Shown here piece by piece: positions 1-7,591 of a DNA stretch of 41,589 nucleotides. Numbering within the stretch: the stretch's first letter is position 1; each line of letters begins with the position of its first letter. Below the pieces are notes generated by a model. It ran no database searches. It was not told where the DNA came from and worked only from the letters and a program-made list of their open reading frames with translations. This stretch comes from Burkholderiales bacterium (GTDB lineage: Bacteria; Pseudomonadota; Gammaproteobacteria; Burkholderiales; Thiobacteraceae), in contig JADMJT010000007.1 in assembly GCA_018781585.1 (NCBI GenBank), positions 1-41,589 of the forward strand, given 5' to 3'. Both the position numbers and the translations under genes were made by a program.

Positions 1-460
1 TGAGGCTTTGCATCGCCTCCATCATCGCGTCGGCGGAATCGAGGTTGAGCCGCGTACTCACCCATTCGATCGGCTTGCGCTTGAATTGACTGATGGTCTC
101 GTCGCGATAGCGGGTCTCGATCGGCAGCAGGCGAATGAAGGGCTCTTCGCGCGGATCGTAGAATAGTTCGGTCGGGCACATGGTGGTGCGCCCCGCATCG
201 GAGGGCAGCAAACGCTGCTTGAAGTCGGCGAAAAACAGCGCGTTGATCAGCTCGCTTTTACCGCGCGAAAATTCAGCCACAAAGGCGAGCGTAACGTGAT
301 CCTGTTTTAAACTCTCCAGCAGGTCATACAACTTGAGCGACTGTTGCGCCTCAAATTCTTGGTGATCGTCCAACCAATCTTGATAGACGGTAATGGCGGC
401 GGCCAGCTCGTCGCGCCATTGTTGGTAATCCCTGACCTGTTTTTCCAGCAGTGCGCTCAT
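1..460 (-). CDS. Dynamin-family GTPase, N-terminal part (partial)
   Basis: Only the first 153 codons are in the window; the gene runs off the left edge. The N-terminal 50 residues look helical and hydrophilic. They are followed by a P-loop-like segment VAEFSRGKSELINALFF at about residues 61-77, with the GKS of the G1 motif at 67-69, and a region with DAGRTTMCPTELFY that fits the switch I threonine region of dynamin-like proteins. Such bacterial proteins are large GTPases thought to act at membranes. The start ATG (458-460) overlaps the yggU stop as ATGA, so it is the last visible gene of the yggS-proC-yggT-yggU run. The family call is good; the exact role is unknown. Confidence 0.8.
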   Translation of the reverse strand, partial: MSALLEKQVRDYQQWRDELAAAITVYQDWLDDHQEFEAQQSLKLYDLLESLKQDHVTLAFVAEFSRGKSELINALFFADFKQRLLPSDAGRTTMCPTELFYDPREEPFIRLLPIETRYRDETISQFKRKPIEWVSTRLNLDSADAMMEAMQSL

Positions 461-753
461 GCGTTTGCCCACAATGATTCCGGTTGCACAGTGGAGTCGT
501 AAACCTCCACCACTTTGAGTCTGCCATGACTGCCTTGCTTCACGATCACTTGCGCGGCCGGCACTTTAAACGCCCGGCCCAAATATTTCACCAGCGCTGC
601 ATTGGCCTGGCCTTCGATTGGTGCAGCTTGAATCTGGATTTTTAAAGCCTCCGCAATGGGCCCGACCACGCGGGTCGTACGCGCGCCAGGTTGAATATGC
701 AGCGTCAGCACCAGGCAGCCTTTTTTGGCGTCGCGCCGGTACCAGCTTGCCAT
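457..753 (-). CDS. yggU: DUF167 / YggU family protein
   Basis: 98 residues, normal for the DUF167 (YggU) family. The family hallmark is visible: LHIQPGARTTRVVG near the N-terminus, the central segment IQIQAAPIEGQANAALVKYL (about residues 40-59), and a KQGSHGRLKVVEV strand near the C-terminus. These small alpha/beta proteins are widespread but have no settled biochemical role. It lies one base downstream of the yggT stop and overlaps the next gene by four bases, so it is translationally coupled in an operon. The yggT-yggU pairing next to proC and yggS is a very common proteobacterial arrangement, which supports the call. Confidence 0.9.
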   Translation of the reverse strand: MASWYRRDAKKGCLVLTLHIQPGARTTRVVGPIAEALKIQIQAAPIEGQANAALVKYLGRAFKVPAAQVIVKQGSHGRLKVVEVYDSTVQPESLWANA

Positions 754-754
754 C

Positions 755-1330
755 TCACATTAAGCCTGCATGAATTAGGCTAGCCAGCCACGGCAAAATG
801 AATTGCAAGAGCATCGAGCAAATCAACACCACGACCATTGGCGACAAATCGATATTGCCGATCGGCGGCAAAATTTTCTGGATCGGGCGCGCGAAAGGCC
901 GGTTCATGGCGTTGAGCAGGCTCATGTACGGGCTATACGGGTTGGCCAAGCTGATGACGAACAACATGAACTGCAACAGAATCACCATCCACAGCGCGAT
1001 CTTGATCAGCTCCATCAAGGCTGCCAGCGCGACGCCACCAGCCAATCCCAGCCCCATCTCCGCCCCGCGCCCGGACAAGGCCACCACGATCGCAATCAGT
1101 ATCAACTCGACTAGCCAGGCAACCGACAGCGTTGCAAGATCGAGCCCCCACAGACCGGGAATGATGCGGCGCATCGGCTTCACCGCGAAATCGGTGAGGG
1201 TCATGGCAAATTGCGACAGGGGATTGTTATAGGAGGCGCGCGTCGCCTGTAAATGAAACCGCAGCAGCAGCACTGCGACGAAGGCAGTGGCCACGCTGTC
1301 GAGAAGAAAGATTAAAGCGCTGATTAACAT
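755..1330 (-). CDS. yggT: YggT family integral membrane protein
   Basis: 191 residues with two copies of the YGGT repeat. Each copy has a hydrophobic segment followed by a short N-P-(L/Y)-S...P(M/I)(R/Q) motif: NNPLSQFAMTLTDFAVKP at about 35-52 and ANPYSPYMSLLNAMNRPF at about 128-145. About four to five membrane segments are predicted by eye. The family is linked to osmotic stress tolerance and membrane-protein homeostasis in some bacteria, without a defined mechanism. A short hairpin and an 11-bp tandem repeat lie just upstream, between it and proC. Confidence 0.9.
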   Translation of the reverse strand: MLISALIFLLDSVATAFVAVLLLRFHLQATRASYNNPLSQFAMTLTDFAVKPMRRIIPGLWGLDLATLSVAWLVELILIAIVVALSGRGAEMGLGLAGGVALAALMELIKIALWMVILLQFMLFVISLANPYSPYMSLLNAMNRPFARPIQKILPPIGNIDLSPMVVVLICSMLLQFILPWLASLIHAGLM

Positions 1331-1334
1331 GCAG

Positions 1335-1350
1335 CCTGCATTTTTGCAGG
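1335..1350 (-). other. Small hairpin in the proC-yggT gap
   Basis: CCTGCA and TGCAGG arms of 6 bp enclose a TTTT loop, starting five bases upstream of the yggT start codon. No U-tract follows in the gene direction, so it is not a standard terminator. It could influence yggT translation, but nothing beyond the fold supports that. Confidence 0.4.
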
Positions 1351-1357
1351 TAACCCC

Positions 1358-1379
1358 GGATAACTCAAGGATAACTCAA
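1358..1379. repeat. 11-bp tandem direct repeat, two copies
   Basis: GGATAACTCAA occurs twice head to tail in the 53-bp proC-yggT gap and is followed by GGA, the start of a third unit. It ends about five bases from the proC stop. Its function is unknown; slippage during replication would explain it. Confidence 0.7.
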
Positions 1380-1383
1380 GGAA

Positions 1384-2199
1384 TTAACCCAGTTTTCCTA
1401 ATTCATCACCTAATTCCCGGGAGCGCTCCGCCGCAGATAGCACCGCGCGCTGAATCAAGTTTTTAACATCCGCCTGCTCCAGGGATAAAATCGCCCGCTC
1501 CGTGGTACCGCCTTTTGAGGTCACTTTAGCGCGCAGCGTCGCGGGGTCATCGTGACTCTGGCGCGCAAGTTGCGCTGCGCCGAGGAAGGTGGCGAGCGCC
1601 AGTTCGCGCCCTTGCGCCGGGCTTAATCCCAACGCCAGCGCTGCCGCTTCCAGCGCCTCGATGAAATAAAACACATAGGCTGGGCCGCTGCCGGAGACCG
1701 CCGTCACCGCATCCATCTGCGCTTCTTCCTCCAGCCAGACGCAAGCGCCGACGGCTTCCATCACTTGCTGCGCTTGGCCGCGCTCGGCACTACTGACCTC
1801 CGGCAAGGCATACAGACCGGTCACCCCGGCGCGCACCAGCGCGGGCGTATTGGGCATGGCGCGCACCAGCCGCGCGTAATCGCCGAGCCAGCGCGCCAGA
1901 TCTTGCGCGCGCACCCCGGCGGCGATCGAGATTACCAACTGCTTACGCAGCAAGGGTTTCAACTCACCGGCTACCGCGCACAACTGCTGCGGCTTAACCG
2001 CCAGCACGATGAGATCGGTTTGCACCGCTTCGGCGCTGATGCCGGCATACGTTTTAAGTTTGAATGCGCGCGTCAGCGTGGCGCGCGCATCCGCATTGAT
2101 TTCCACAACATGAATGTCGCCGGGATGAAAGCCCCGCTGTATCAAGCCGCCGATCAAAGCGCCGGCCATATTGCCGCCGCCGATAAAAGTAATTTTCAT
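1384..2199 (-). CDS. proC: Pyrroline-5-carboxylate reductase
   Basis: 271 residues, the usual length. It catalyses the last step of proline synthesis, the NAD(P)H-dependent reduction of pyrroline-5-carboxylate. The Rossmann nucleotide-binding start FIGGGNMAGALIGGL is at residues 4-18. MPNTPALVRAGVTGLYAL and the conserved VSGSGPAYVFYFIEAL segment of the C-terminal dimerisation domain are present. The start codon overlaps the yggS stop by four bases, so the two are coupled. The yggS-proC pairing is standard in proteobacteria and supports both calls. Confidence 0.97.
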   Translation of the reverse strand: MKITFIGGGNMAGALIGGLIQRGFHPGDIHVVEINADARATLTRAFKLKTYAGISAEAVQTDLIVLAVKPQQLCAVAGELKPLLRKQLVISIAAGVRAQDLARWLGDYARLVRAMPNTPALVRAGVTGLYALPEVSSAERGQAQQVMEAVGACVWLEEEAQMDAVTAVSGSGPAYVFYFIEALEAAALALGLSPAQGRELALATFLGAAQLARQSHDDPATLRAKVTSKGGTTERAILSLEQADVKNLIQRAVLSAAERSRELGDELGKLG

Positions 2200-2888
2200 A
2201 ATGGTTTCCTTCTTTCCCCAAATATCGCCGACCCCACCCGCACAATGGTCGCGCCCTCTTGAATCGCCGCTTCCAAATCATGCGACATGCCCATCGACAG
2301 GGTATCCAGCGCGAAGCCTTGTCTATTCAGTTCCTCAAATAATTCGCGCACAACGTGAAACGCGGCACGCTGCTGCGCCATATCCTCGGTCGGCGCCGGA
2401 ATCGCCATCAAACCACGCAACTTGAGGCGCGGCAAAGCGGCGACCATGCGCACCAGCGCCGCGAGTTGCGTCGGCGCCACCCCGCTTTTGCTCGACTCGC
2501 CGCTCACATTCACTTGTAAGCATATATTCAGCGGCGGCAGCTCGGGGGGGCGCTGCTCGGATAAGCGCTGGGCGATTTTGGCGCGATCCACGCCGTGCAC
2601 CCAAGCGAAATGTTCCGCGATCGGTTTGGTCTTGTTGCTCTGCAGCGGGCCGATGCAATGCCATTCCAGATCCAGATCCGCCAGCGCCGCGATTTTAGGC
2701 AAGGCTTCCTGCGCGTAACTCTCGCCGAAGGCGCGCTGGCCTTCGGCATAGGCGGCACGGATCGCTTCGGGGCCACAGGTCTTAGTCACCGCCAGCAAGG
2801 CAATCGACGCCGGCGCCCTGCCGCACTGCACCGCGGCACGTGCTATACGCTCGCGCACGGCTTGCAATGCGTTTGAGATTGTTGTCAT
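2196..2888 (-). CDS. yggS: YggS family PLP homeostasis protein
   Basis: 230 residues from the ATG at 2888. A longer frame starts at 2930, but its extra 14 residues do not resemble the family, while MTTISNALQAVRERI is a typical YggS beginning. It is a PLP-binding alanine racemase-like TIM barrel without known catalysis, acting in vitamin B6 and amino acid homeostasis. The PLP lysine is K36 in LLAVTKT. HCIGPLQSNK, the substrate-pocket MGMSHDLEAAI and the terminal VRVGSAIFG motif are all visible. It is the first gene of the minus-strand operon and diverges from pilT. Confidence 0.95.
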   Translation of the reverse strand: MTTISNALQAVRERIARAAVQCGRAPASIALLAVTKTCGPEAIRAAYAEGQRAFGESYAQEALPKIAALADLDLEWHCIGPLQSNKTKPIAEHFAWVHGVDRAKIAQRLSEQRPPELPPLNICLQVNVSGESSKSGVAPTQLAALVRMVAALPRLKLRGLMAIPAPTEDMAQQRAAFHVVRELFEELNRQGFALDTLSMGMSHDLEAAIQEGATIVRVGSAIFGERRKPL

Positions 2889-2974
2889 AATGGGTTGGCA
2901 GCGGCATAAAGAAGGAAAATTGATTGCCAAAAATTCACCTTCGACGCCAATACCGCATAAATAGGGAATTATAA

Positions 2975-4012
2975 ATGGAAATCGCCGACCTGCTGGCCTT
3001 CTCGGTCAAGAACAAAGCCTCCGACTTGCATCTTTCGGCTGGGTTGCCGCCGCTGATCCGTGTCAATGGCGATATACGCCGCATCAATGTTGAGCCGCTC
3101 GATCATAAGGGCGTGCATAGCATGGTGTACGACATCATGAACGATGGCCAGCGTAAGAACTACGAAGAAAACCTGGAAGTCGATTTCTCGTTCGAGATCC
3201 CCAATCTGGCGCGCTTTCGCGTCAACGCCTTCAACCAAAATCGCGGCGCAGCGGCGGCTTTCCGCACCATTCCATCCAAGGTATTGACCTTGGAACAATT
3301 GAACTGCCCACCCATCTTTAAAGACTTATGCCAGCAACCGAATGGCATCGTGCTGGTAACCGGCCCGACCGGCTCCGGTAAATCCACCACCCTGGCCGCC
3401 ATGATCAATGAGGTGAACGAAAACGATTACGGCCATATTTTAACGCTCGAGGATCCGATCGAATTCGTACACGAAAGCAAAAAATGCCTCATTAACCAAC
3501 GGGAAGTCGGCCCGCACACCTTATCCTTCACCAACGCCTTGCGTTCCGCGCTACGCGAAGACCCGGATGTGATTCTAGTGGGTGAGTTGCGCGATTTGGA
3601 GACGATACGTTTAGCCTTAACCGCAGCCGAAACCGGCCACTTGGTATTCGGCACCTTGCACACCAGCTCTGCGGCAAAAACCGTGGATCGGATCGTGGAC
3701 GTGTTCCCGGCGGCGGAAAAAGAAATGATTCGCGCCATGCTGTCGGAAAGCTTGCGTTCCGTCATCGCGCAGACGCTGCTAAAAACCAAAGACGGCAGCG
3801 GCCGTGTCGCCGCGCACGAGATCATGATCGGCACCCCGGCGATTCGCAACCTGATCCGTGAAAACAAAGTTGCGCAAATGTATTCGTCAATTCAAACGGG
3901 GCAAGCGCTCGGGATGCAGACCATGGAACAATGCCTGCAAGACATGATTCGGCGCAATGTCATTTCCGAAGTGGAAGCGCGCAAAGCAGCGCGTAAAGAC
4001 GCGAAGCTCTAG
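2975..4012 (+). CDS. pilT: Type IV pilus retraction ATPase PilT
   Basis: 345 residues, the expected length. It is the cytoplasmic hexameric ATPase that powers pilus retraction and twitching. Walker A GPTGSGKST is at 130-138, the Asp box ILTLEDPIEFVH at about 155-166, Walker B VILVGELRD at about 199-207, and the His box ETGHLVFGTLHT at about 219-230. The PilT-specific AIRNLIRE motif at 289-296 separates it from PilB and PilU. A GGGAA-type ribosome-binding site sits about 8 bases upstream. The last two bases of its TAG stop are also the first two bases of the palindromic element that follows. Confidence 0.98.
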   Translation: MEIADLLAFSVKNKASDLHLSAGLPPLIRVNGDIRRINVEPLDHKGVHSMVYDIMNDGQRKNYEENLEVDFSFEIPNLARFRVNAFNQNRGAAAAFRTIPSKVLTLEQLNCPPIFKDLCQQPNGIVLVTGPTGSGKSTTLAAMINEVNENDYGHILTLEDPIEFVHESKKCLINQREVGPHTLSFTNALRSALREDPDVILVGELRDLETIRLALTAAETGHLVFGTLHTSSAAKTVDRIVDVFPAAEKEMIRAMLSESLRSVIAQTLLKTKDGSGRVAAHEIMIGTPAIRNLIRENKVAQMYSSIQTGQALGMQTMEQCLQDMIRRNVISEVEARKAARKDAKL

Positions 4013-4277
4013 TGTAGTGTTTCACGCTAAACGGTGCTTCCAGAGCCCCCCAAAAACGCCAGGACAAGGCGCGGCGCGCAGGCAATAGTCATTCTATTGC
4101 CAAGTGGCGCAACGCGGTCATGGCGTTTTTGGGGGGCTCCCTCCGGGCGATGCCCTGAGCGGCCATCCGCGGCGTTGCGCTTGCTTGAAATAGAATGGCT
4201 ATTCCTGCGCAAGCGCGCCTTGCGGCTGACCGCTCAGGGCCTCGCTGGAAGCGCCGTTTAGCGTGAAACACTACACT
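4011..4277. repeat. 267-bp palindromic element with three-arm cruciform potential (MITE/REP-like)
   Basis: Outer arms 4011-4043 and 4245-4277 are inverted copies of 33 bp with one mismatch; the first 24 bp are perfect, beginning AGTGTAGTGTTTCACGC. Inside lie two separate inverted repeats. One has 18-bp perfect arms at 4044-4061 and 4121-4138 (AGCCCCCCAAAAACGCCA) with a sub-hairpin at 4081-4101. The other has 11-bp perfect arms at 4152-4162 and 4230-4240 (GCCCTGAGCGG), enclosing GCGCTTGC/GCAAGCGC and AATAG/CTATT stems. Drawn out, it is one trunk with two branches. It has no coding capacity and fills almost the whole pilT-pilU gap. It may be a non-autonomous mobile element; no clear target duplication is visible. 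Confidence 0.9.
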
Positions 4278-4289
4278 TGGAGAGTCTGA

Positions 4290-5426
4290 ATGGATCGCGA
4301 ACAAGCACAGAAATTCATGAATGACTTGCTGCGCCTGATGGTGAGCAAGAAGGGCTCCGATCTTTTCCTGACCGCGGGCTTCCCACCCGCAATCAAGATC
4401 GATGGCCGCATCACCCCGGTTTCGAACCAGACGCTGACGCCGCAGCACACCATGGAGCTGGCGCGCGCCATCATGAACGACAAACAAGCGTACGAATTTG
4501 AATCCACCAAGGAATGCAATTTCGCCATCAGCCCGCCTGAGATCGGACGCTTTCGCGTCAACACTTTCATTCAGCAGGGTCGTACCGGGGTCGTCTGCCG
4601 CACCATCAACTCGGTAATTCCCAAATTTGAAGAGCTGGGCTTGCCCGAGGTGCTGCGCGATGTCTCCATGACCAAGCGCGGCTTGGTGATTTTTGTCGGC
4701 GGCACCGGCTCCGGCAAATCGACCTCGCTCGCCGCCATGGTCGGCTTCCGCAATGAAAACTCGCAAGGCCACATCATCACGATTGAAGACCCGATCGAGT
4801 ACGTGCATGAACACAACAAATGCATCATCACCCAGCGCGAAGTCGGCGTGGACACCGACGGCTGGTTCTCGGCGCTGAAAAACACCCTGCGCCAAGCACC
4901 AGACGTGATTTTGATCGGCGAGATTCGCGATCGCGAAACCATGGATTACGCCATCGCCTTCGCTGAGACCGGCCACTTGTGCCTCTCGACTCTGCACGCC
5001 AACAGCGCCAACCAGGCGCTGGATCGCATCATCAACTTCTTCCCGGAAGACCGGCGCGATCAATTATTGATGGACCTGTCGCTGAACCTGAAAGCCTTCA
5101 TCTCGCAGCGCCTGCTCCCGCGCCGCGAAGGCAAGGGTCGCGTCGCCGCGGTAGAAATCATGCTCAACTCCCCCCTCATCGCCGACCTCATCTTCAAAGG
5201 CGCGGTGCATGAGATCAAAGAAATCATGGCCAAATCGCGTGAACTGGGCATGCAAACCTTCGACCAGCATTTATTCACCTTGTATGAAGCCGGGCTCATC
5301 ACCTACGAAGATGCGCTCAGAAACGCCGACTCGCTCAACGACCTGCGCCTCAAAATCAAGCTGCACGGTCAGGAATCGAAAGATCGAGACATCATGTCGG
5401 GGATCGACCACCTCGATATTATTTGA
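4290..5426 (+). CDS. pilU: Type IV pilus retraction ATPase accessory protein PilU
   Basis: 378 residues, typical of PilU. It is a PilT paralogue that assists retraction as a PilT-dependent ATPase. Walker A GGTGSGKST is at 137-145, with EDPIEYVHEHNKC, Walker B VILIGEIRD and ETGHLCLSTLHANSANQALDR downstream. It lacks the AIRNLIRE box of PilT and has SPLIADLIFKG in the corresponding place, as expected for PilU. It would be co-transcribed with pilT unless the cruciform element between them interferes. Confidence 0.97.
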   Translation: MDREQAQKFMNDLLRLMVSKKGSDLFLTAGFPPAIKIDGRITPVSNQTLTPQHTMELARAIMNDKQAYEFESTKECNFAISPPEIGRFRVNTFIQQGRTGVVCRTINSVIPKFEELGLPEVLRDVSMTKRGLVIFVGGTGSGKSTSLAAMVGFRNENSQGHIITIEDPIEYVHEHNKCIITQREVGVDTDGWFSALKNTLRQAPDVILIGEIRDRETMDYAIAFAETGHLCLSTLHANSANQALDRIINFFPEDRRDQLLMDLSLNLKAFISQRLLPRREGKGRVAAVEIMLNSPLIADLIFKGAVHEIKEIMAKSRELGMQTFDQHLFTLYEAGLITYEDALRNADSLNDLRLKIKLHGQESKDRDIMSGIDHLDII

Positions 5427-5427
5427 C

Positions 5428-5649
5428 ATGAAAACTATTGGCCGCCGCACAGAACCACCTATAACGCTACACGCTTCCGGCGCCTTACTCGCGGCGGGCG
5501 CGCTGTTCAACGAAACCATCAGCCACCTGAATCCCAGCACCTTCATTCCAAAGGGTATCTACCGCTTTCACACGCATGAGGCCGCGAACCGGCACTGGCA
5601 AGACTGCTTAGCACGTGGCATGGCGGCACTTGCCGCGAAACGCGGGTAA
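5428..5649 (+). CDS. Small conserved hypothetical protein
   Basis: 73 residues starting three bases after the pilU stop codon. The recognisable stretch is FIPKGIYRFHTHEAANRHW followed by DCLARGMAALA. I recall similar short proteins encoded directly upstream of nucleotidyltransferase-like genes; that recollection is the only basis for linking it to the next ORF. Its TAA overlaps the ATG of the following fragment (TAATG), so the pair was probably translationally coupled. It has no signal peptide or membrane segment. Function unknown; it may be a leftover of a two-gene, possibly toxin-antitoxin-like, unit. Confidence 0.6.
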   Translation: MKTIGRRTEPPITLHASGALLAAGALFNETISHLNPSTFIPKGIYRFHTHEAANRHWQDCLARGMAALAAKRG

Positions 5650-5771
5650 TGGACGAATACGCGCGGTCTGCAACGCTGGATGATCTGAAGGCGCTGCTAA
5701 GCGCGCTCAATGAGCACGGCGGAATACATGTTCGGCGTCATCAGTCGGGCGCCTCAAATAGATCACAGTGA
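5649..5771 (+). pseudogene. Truncated remnant of the partner gene of the preceding ORF
   Basis: A 40-codon reading frame begins with MDEYARSATLDDLKALLSAL, which looks like the N-terminus of an AbiEii-like nucleotidyltransferase protein. It then loses resemblance after NEHG. A +1 frame continues as AEYMF, as expected after a one-base deletion. The expected GGYALFAHG-type nucleotidyltransferase core is absent and the IS element begins 55 bases after the stop. It is therefore read as the broken front of a larger gene whose rest was lost. The family assignment rests on a short N-terminal similarity from memory and is weak. Confidence 0.4.
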
Positions 5772-5890
5772 TGTCATGACGAAGCGAAAACTTAAAACAT
5801 GCACCGCATTGAGATGTGAGGAGTACGGTAATCCCCCCGCAAAAAGGTAGCGATCAGAAGTAGAATTTTCTCATTACGAGGAGATTCTGC

Positions 5891-6157
5891 ATGAAGAAGT
5901 CGAAATTCACGGATAGCCAGATCATGGAAGCGCTCAAGCGCGTCGAGTCGGGTCTGGCGGTATCGGAGTTGTGCCGGGACATAGGTGTCAGCTCGGCGAC
6001 GTTTTACAAATGGCGGGCGAAATACGGCGGTATGGACACCTCCATGATGGCTCGGATGAAGGAATTGGAGTTGGAGAACGCCCGACTCAAGAAGATGTAT
6101 GCCGAGGAACGGCTAAAGGCTGAGATACTCAAGGACGCGATGGCAAAAAAGTGGTGA
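5891..6157 (+). CDS. IS3-family transposase OrfA
   Basis: 88 residues. The start is a typical OrfA helix-turn-helix: MKKSKFTDSQIMEALKRVES, then SELCRDIGVSSATFYKWRAK. A leucine-zipper-like segment follows (MKELELENARLKKMYAEERL), as in the IS407-like and IS3 groups. A GAGGAGA ribosome-binding site precedes the ATG. It overlaps the orfB frame by a few bases, the usual arrangement for programmed -1 frameshifting. It appears full length but cannot transpose the element without a working OrfB. Confidence 0.9.
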   Translation: MKKSKFTDSQIMEALKRVESGLAVSELCRDIGVSSATFYKWRAKYGGMDTSMMARMKELELENARLKKMYAEERLKAEILKDAMAKKW

Positions 6158-6674
6158 GGCCATCTCGACGCCGTGAGATGGCCCAATGTGCCGTGGCGCA
6201 ACGAGGCGTTGCTATCCGCCTGGCCTGCGAGATATTCACTGTCAGCCAGACCTGCTACCGCTACGAAGCCAAGCGCAATGTTGAGAACGAGCTCATCGGC
6301 AATTGGCTGATCCGGCTGACCGACAGCCAGAGCGCATCATTCGGGCGCTCGATCAGATCATCGAATGGCGCGGAACGCCATCGGTGATTCGCTGCGATAA
6401 TGGGCCGGAGAACATCAGCGGACTGATTCAAGCATGGGCCGCACGTTGCGGAATCCAGCTTGATTACATCCAGCCCGGCAAGCCGCAACAGAATGCCTAT
6501 GTTGAGCGATTCAACCGAACAGTGCGTTACGAGTGGTTGTCGCAGTACTACTGGACGAACCTGGAAGAAGTACGGCTATTCGCCACGCAGTGGATGTACC
6601 ACTACAATCATTACCGCCCGAACATGGCCTTGGACGGGTTCACCCCGAAACAGCGGTTGGCCATGGCCGCATAG
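6151..6674 (+). pseudogene. IS3-family transposase OrfB, internal deletion and frameshift
   Basis: The N-terminal part (RREMAQCAVAQRGVAIRLAC ... NWLIRLTD) is in one frame. The C-terminal part (PERIIRALDQIIEWRGTPSV ... FTPKQRLAMAA) is in another, the junction being near 6318. Intact OrfB proteins have about 110 more residues there, including the first catalytic Asp of the DDE triad. The second Asp (CDNGPEN) and the Glu (NAYVERFNRT) remain. The protein is therefore inactive. Confidence 0.85.
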
Positions 6675-6707
6675 TTCTACTTCTGAAAACTGCTAAAAGC
6701 GGGGGGA

Positions 6708-6899
6708 TTACCGATGATAATGGTTGTCCATCAGGCAGTAGGCGTGGCAATACCAGTCATATCGCTCAACGGTATTTTGCAGCAAAGATAAAAACTGCTC
6801 ACGATCACTGTCGTCTGCGTATATGTCAGCTTGGACATTACCGCGCGCAGTGACATGATAGAGCGCACCAGCAAACTCGATACGTAGGGATCTTGCCAT
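6708..6899 (-). pseudogene. Truncated REP-associated tyrosine transposase (RAYT, IS200-like Y1 family)
   Basis: 63 codons remain. MARSLRIEFAGALYHVTARG at the N-terminus and CLMDNHYH at the end are the signature start and the HUH-type metal-binding histidines of RAYT/TnpA-REP proteins, which are normally 150-300 residues. The frame runs into the IS inverted repeat and ends there with a TAA supplied by the IS. The missing catalytic tyrosine region is not found on the other side of the IS. The sequence upstream of the start contains GTAAGGCCTGACCC, a kind of motif I associate with RAYT flanks. RAYTs mobilise REP palindromes in other bacteria. Confidence 0.85.
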
Positions 6900-7045
6900 T
6901 TCCGCCCGTCTGAAAAACCACAGTGGGCTGAGATTAGCGCAAGCTTGGAGGGGGTGTCAAATGTAAGGCCTGACCCTATCGGTCTTGATTGGGGGCGGCT
7001 AAGGGTGACCCCAAACGTGCTACTAATGCTACTAAAACGTGCTTG

Positions 7046-7531
7046 CTAATACAGATCAGCACACTGGGCTTGAACAAGATTCGCATATACATTTTTATCA
7101 GTGAAATAAAAAACCCAAATATTCATAACAATCCCAAGCCTCTGATGCTGATTGAGGTTCAACAATAATCTATGGGACATATACGGACGACTTAATCCCC
7201 CGTCGTTATAAATGGAAAAGAGCTTTGCCTGCTGCTTAAGCGATTCTGTTTCGATGGCAACTTTTATACTTGTTACCCCAGTGATTTTAGAACTTAAGAA
7301 CAAATTAACATATGTCGAGTTGTCGCAAGCGCTTATACCACGAGGAGATTTGACGTCATCTGGCGAAACTTTTATGCGAATATCCTCGGATATTTTATAA
7401 GTGCTTACACCAACCAATTTTAGCAATTCAGGTGACGGCTCAATTGCTCGATTAGCGCCGTAAGCTAAAAAAGGCAGAAGACACAACGATGCGCCTATGA
7501 GCCATGCTAGCAATAATTTTTTAACCATCAT
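7046..7531 (-). CDS. Exported protein of unknown function
   Basis: 161 residues from the ATG at 7531, which has AGGAAG just upstream; the longer frame from 7573 adds 14 unlikely residues. A clear signal peptide (KKLLLAWLIGASLCLLPFLAYGA) ends near residue 26. The rest has a few cysteines (SACDNS, QAQCADLY) and no family I recognise. The segment is clearly AT-richer than its neighbours, suggesting transfer. It lies just downstream of the HExxH fragment on the same strand, which would suit an immunity or accessory protein for an exported toxin. That role is inference. Confidence 0.6.
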   Translation of the reverse strand: MMVKKLLLAWLIGASLCLLPFLAYGANRAIEPSPELLKLVGVSTYKISEDIRIKVSPDDVKSPRGISACDNSTYVNLFLSSKITGVTSIKVAIETESLKQQAKLFSIYNDGGLSRPYMSHRLLLNLNQHQRLGIVMNIWVFYFTDKNVYANLVQAQCADLY

Positions 7532-7591
7532 TTTCTTCCTCGCATCAACCCTTATCCAGTTGCTGCAAAACACAATATATAGAAAACATTT

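Larger units (their letters stand above)
5827..6712 (+). mobile_element. IS3-family insertion sequence, internally deleted
   Basis: The ends are imperfect inverted repeats of about 38 bp: both begin GGTAATCCCCCCGC and, after a variable stretch, share CAGAAGTAGAA. The element is only 886 bp, while IS3-family members are usually about 1.2-1.5 kb. It carries an intact orfA and an orfB that lost its middle. No target-site duplication is visible: left flank GGAGTAC, right flank GATGATA. Truncated unrelated genes abut both sides, which fits a deletion or rearrangement at the element rather than a simple recent insertion. Confidence 0.85.

Noticed and set aside
4011-4277. The pilT-pilU element as a tRNA-like or known small RNA gene
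   Set aside because: The fold is branched, but there is no tRNA consensus or promoter-terminator pair; it reads better as a palindromic mobile element.
4089-5063. 324-codon open frame on the minus strand opposite pilU
   Set aside because: It is antisense to the clearly coding pilU and extends into the palindromic element; it has no recognisable domain or ribosome-binding site.
5772-5826. The missing part of the RAYT gene on the other side of the IS
   Set aside because: I translated the flank in the RAYT direction and found no continuation, so the lost part is not in the window.
5820-6720. Target-site duplication around the IS3 element
   Set aside because: Flanks GGAGTAC and GATGATA do not match at any length of 3-5 bp, so none is claimed.
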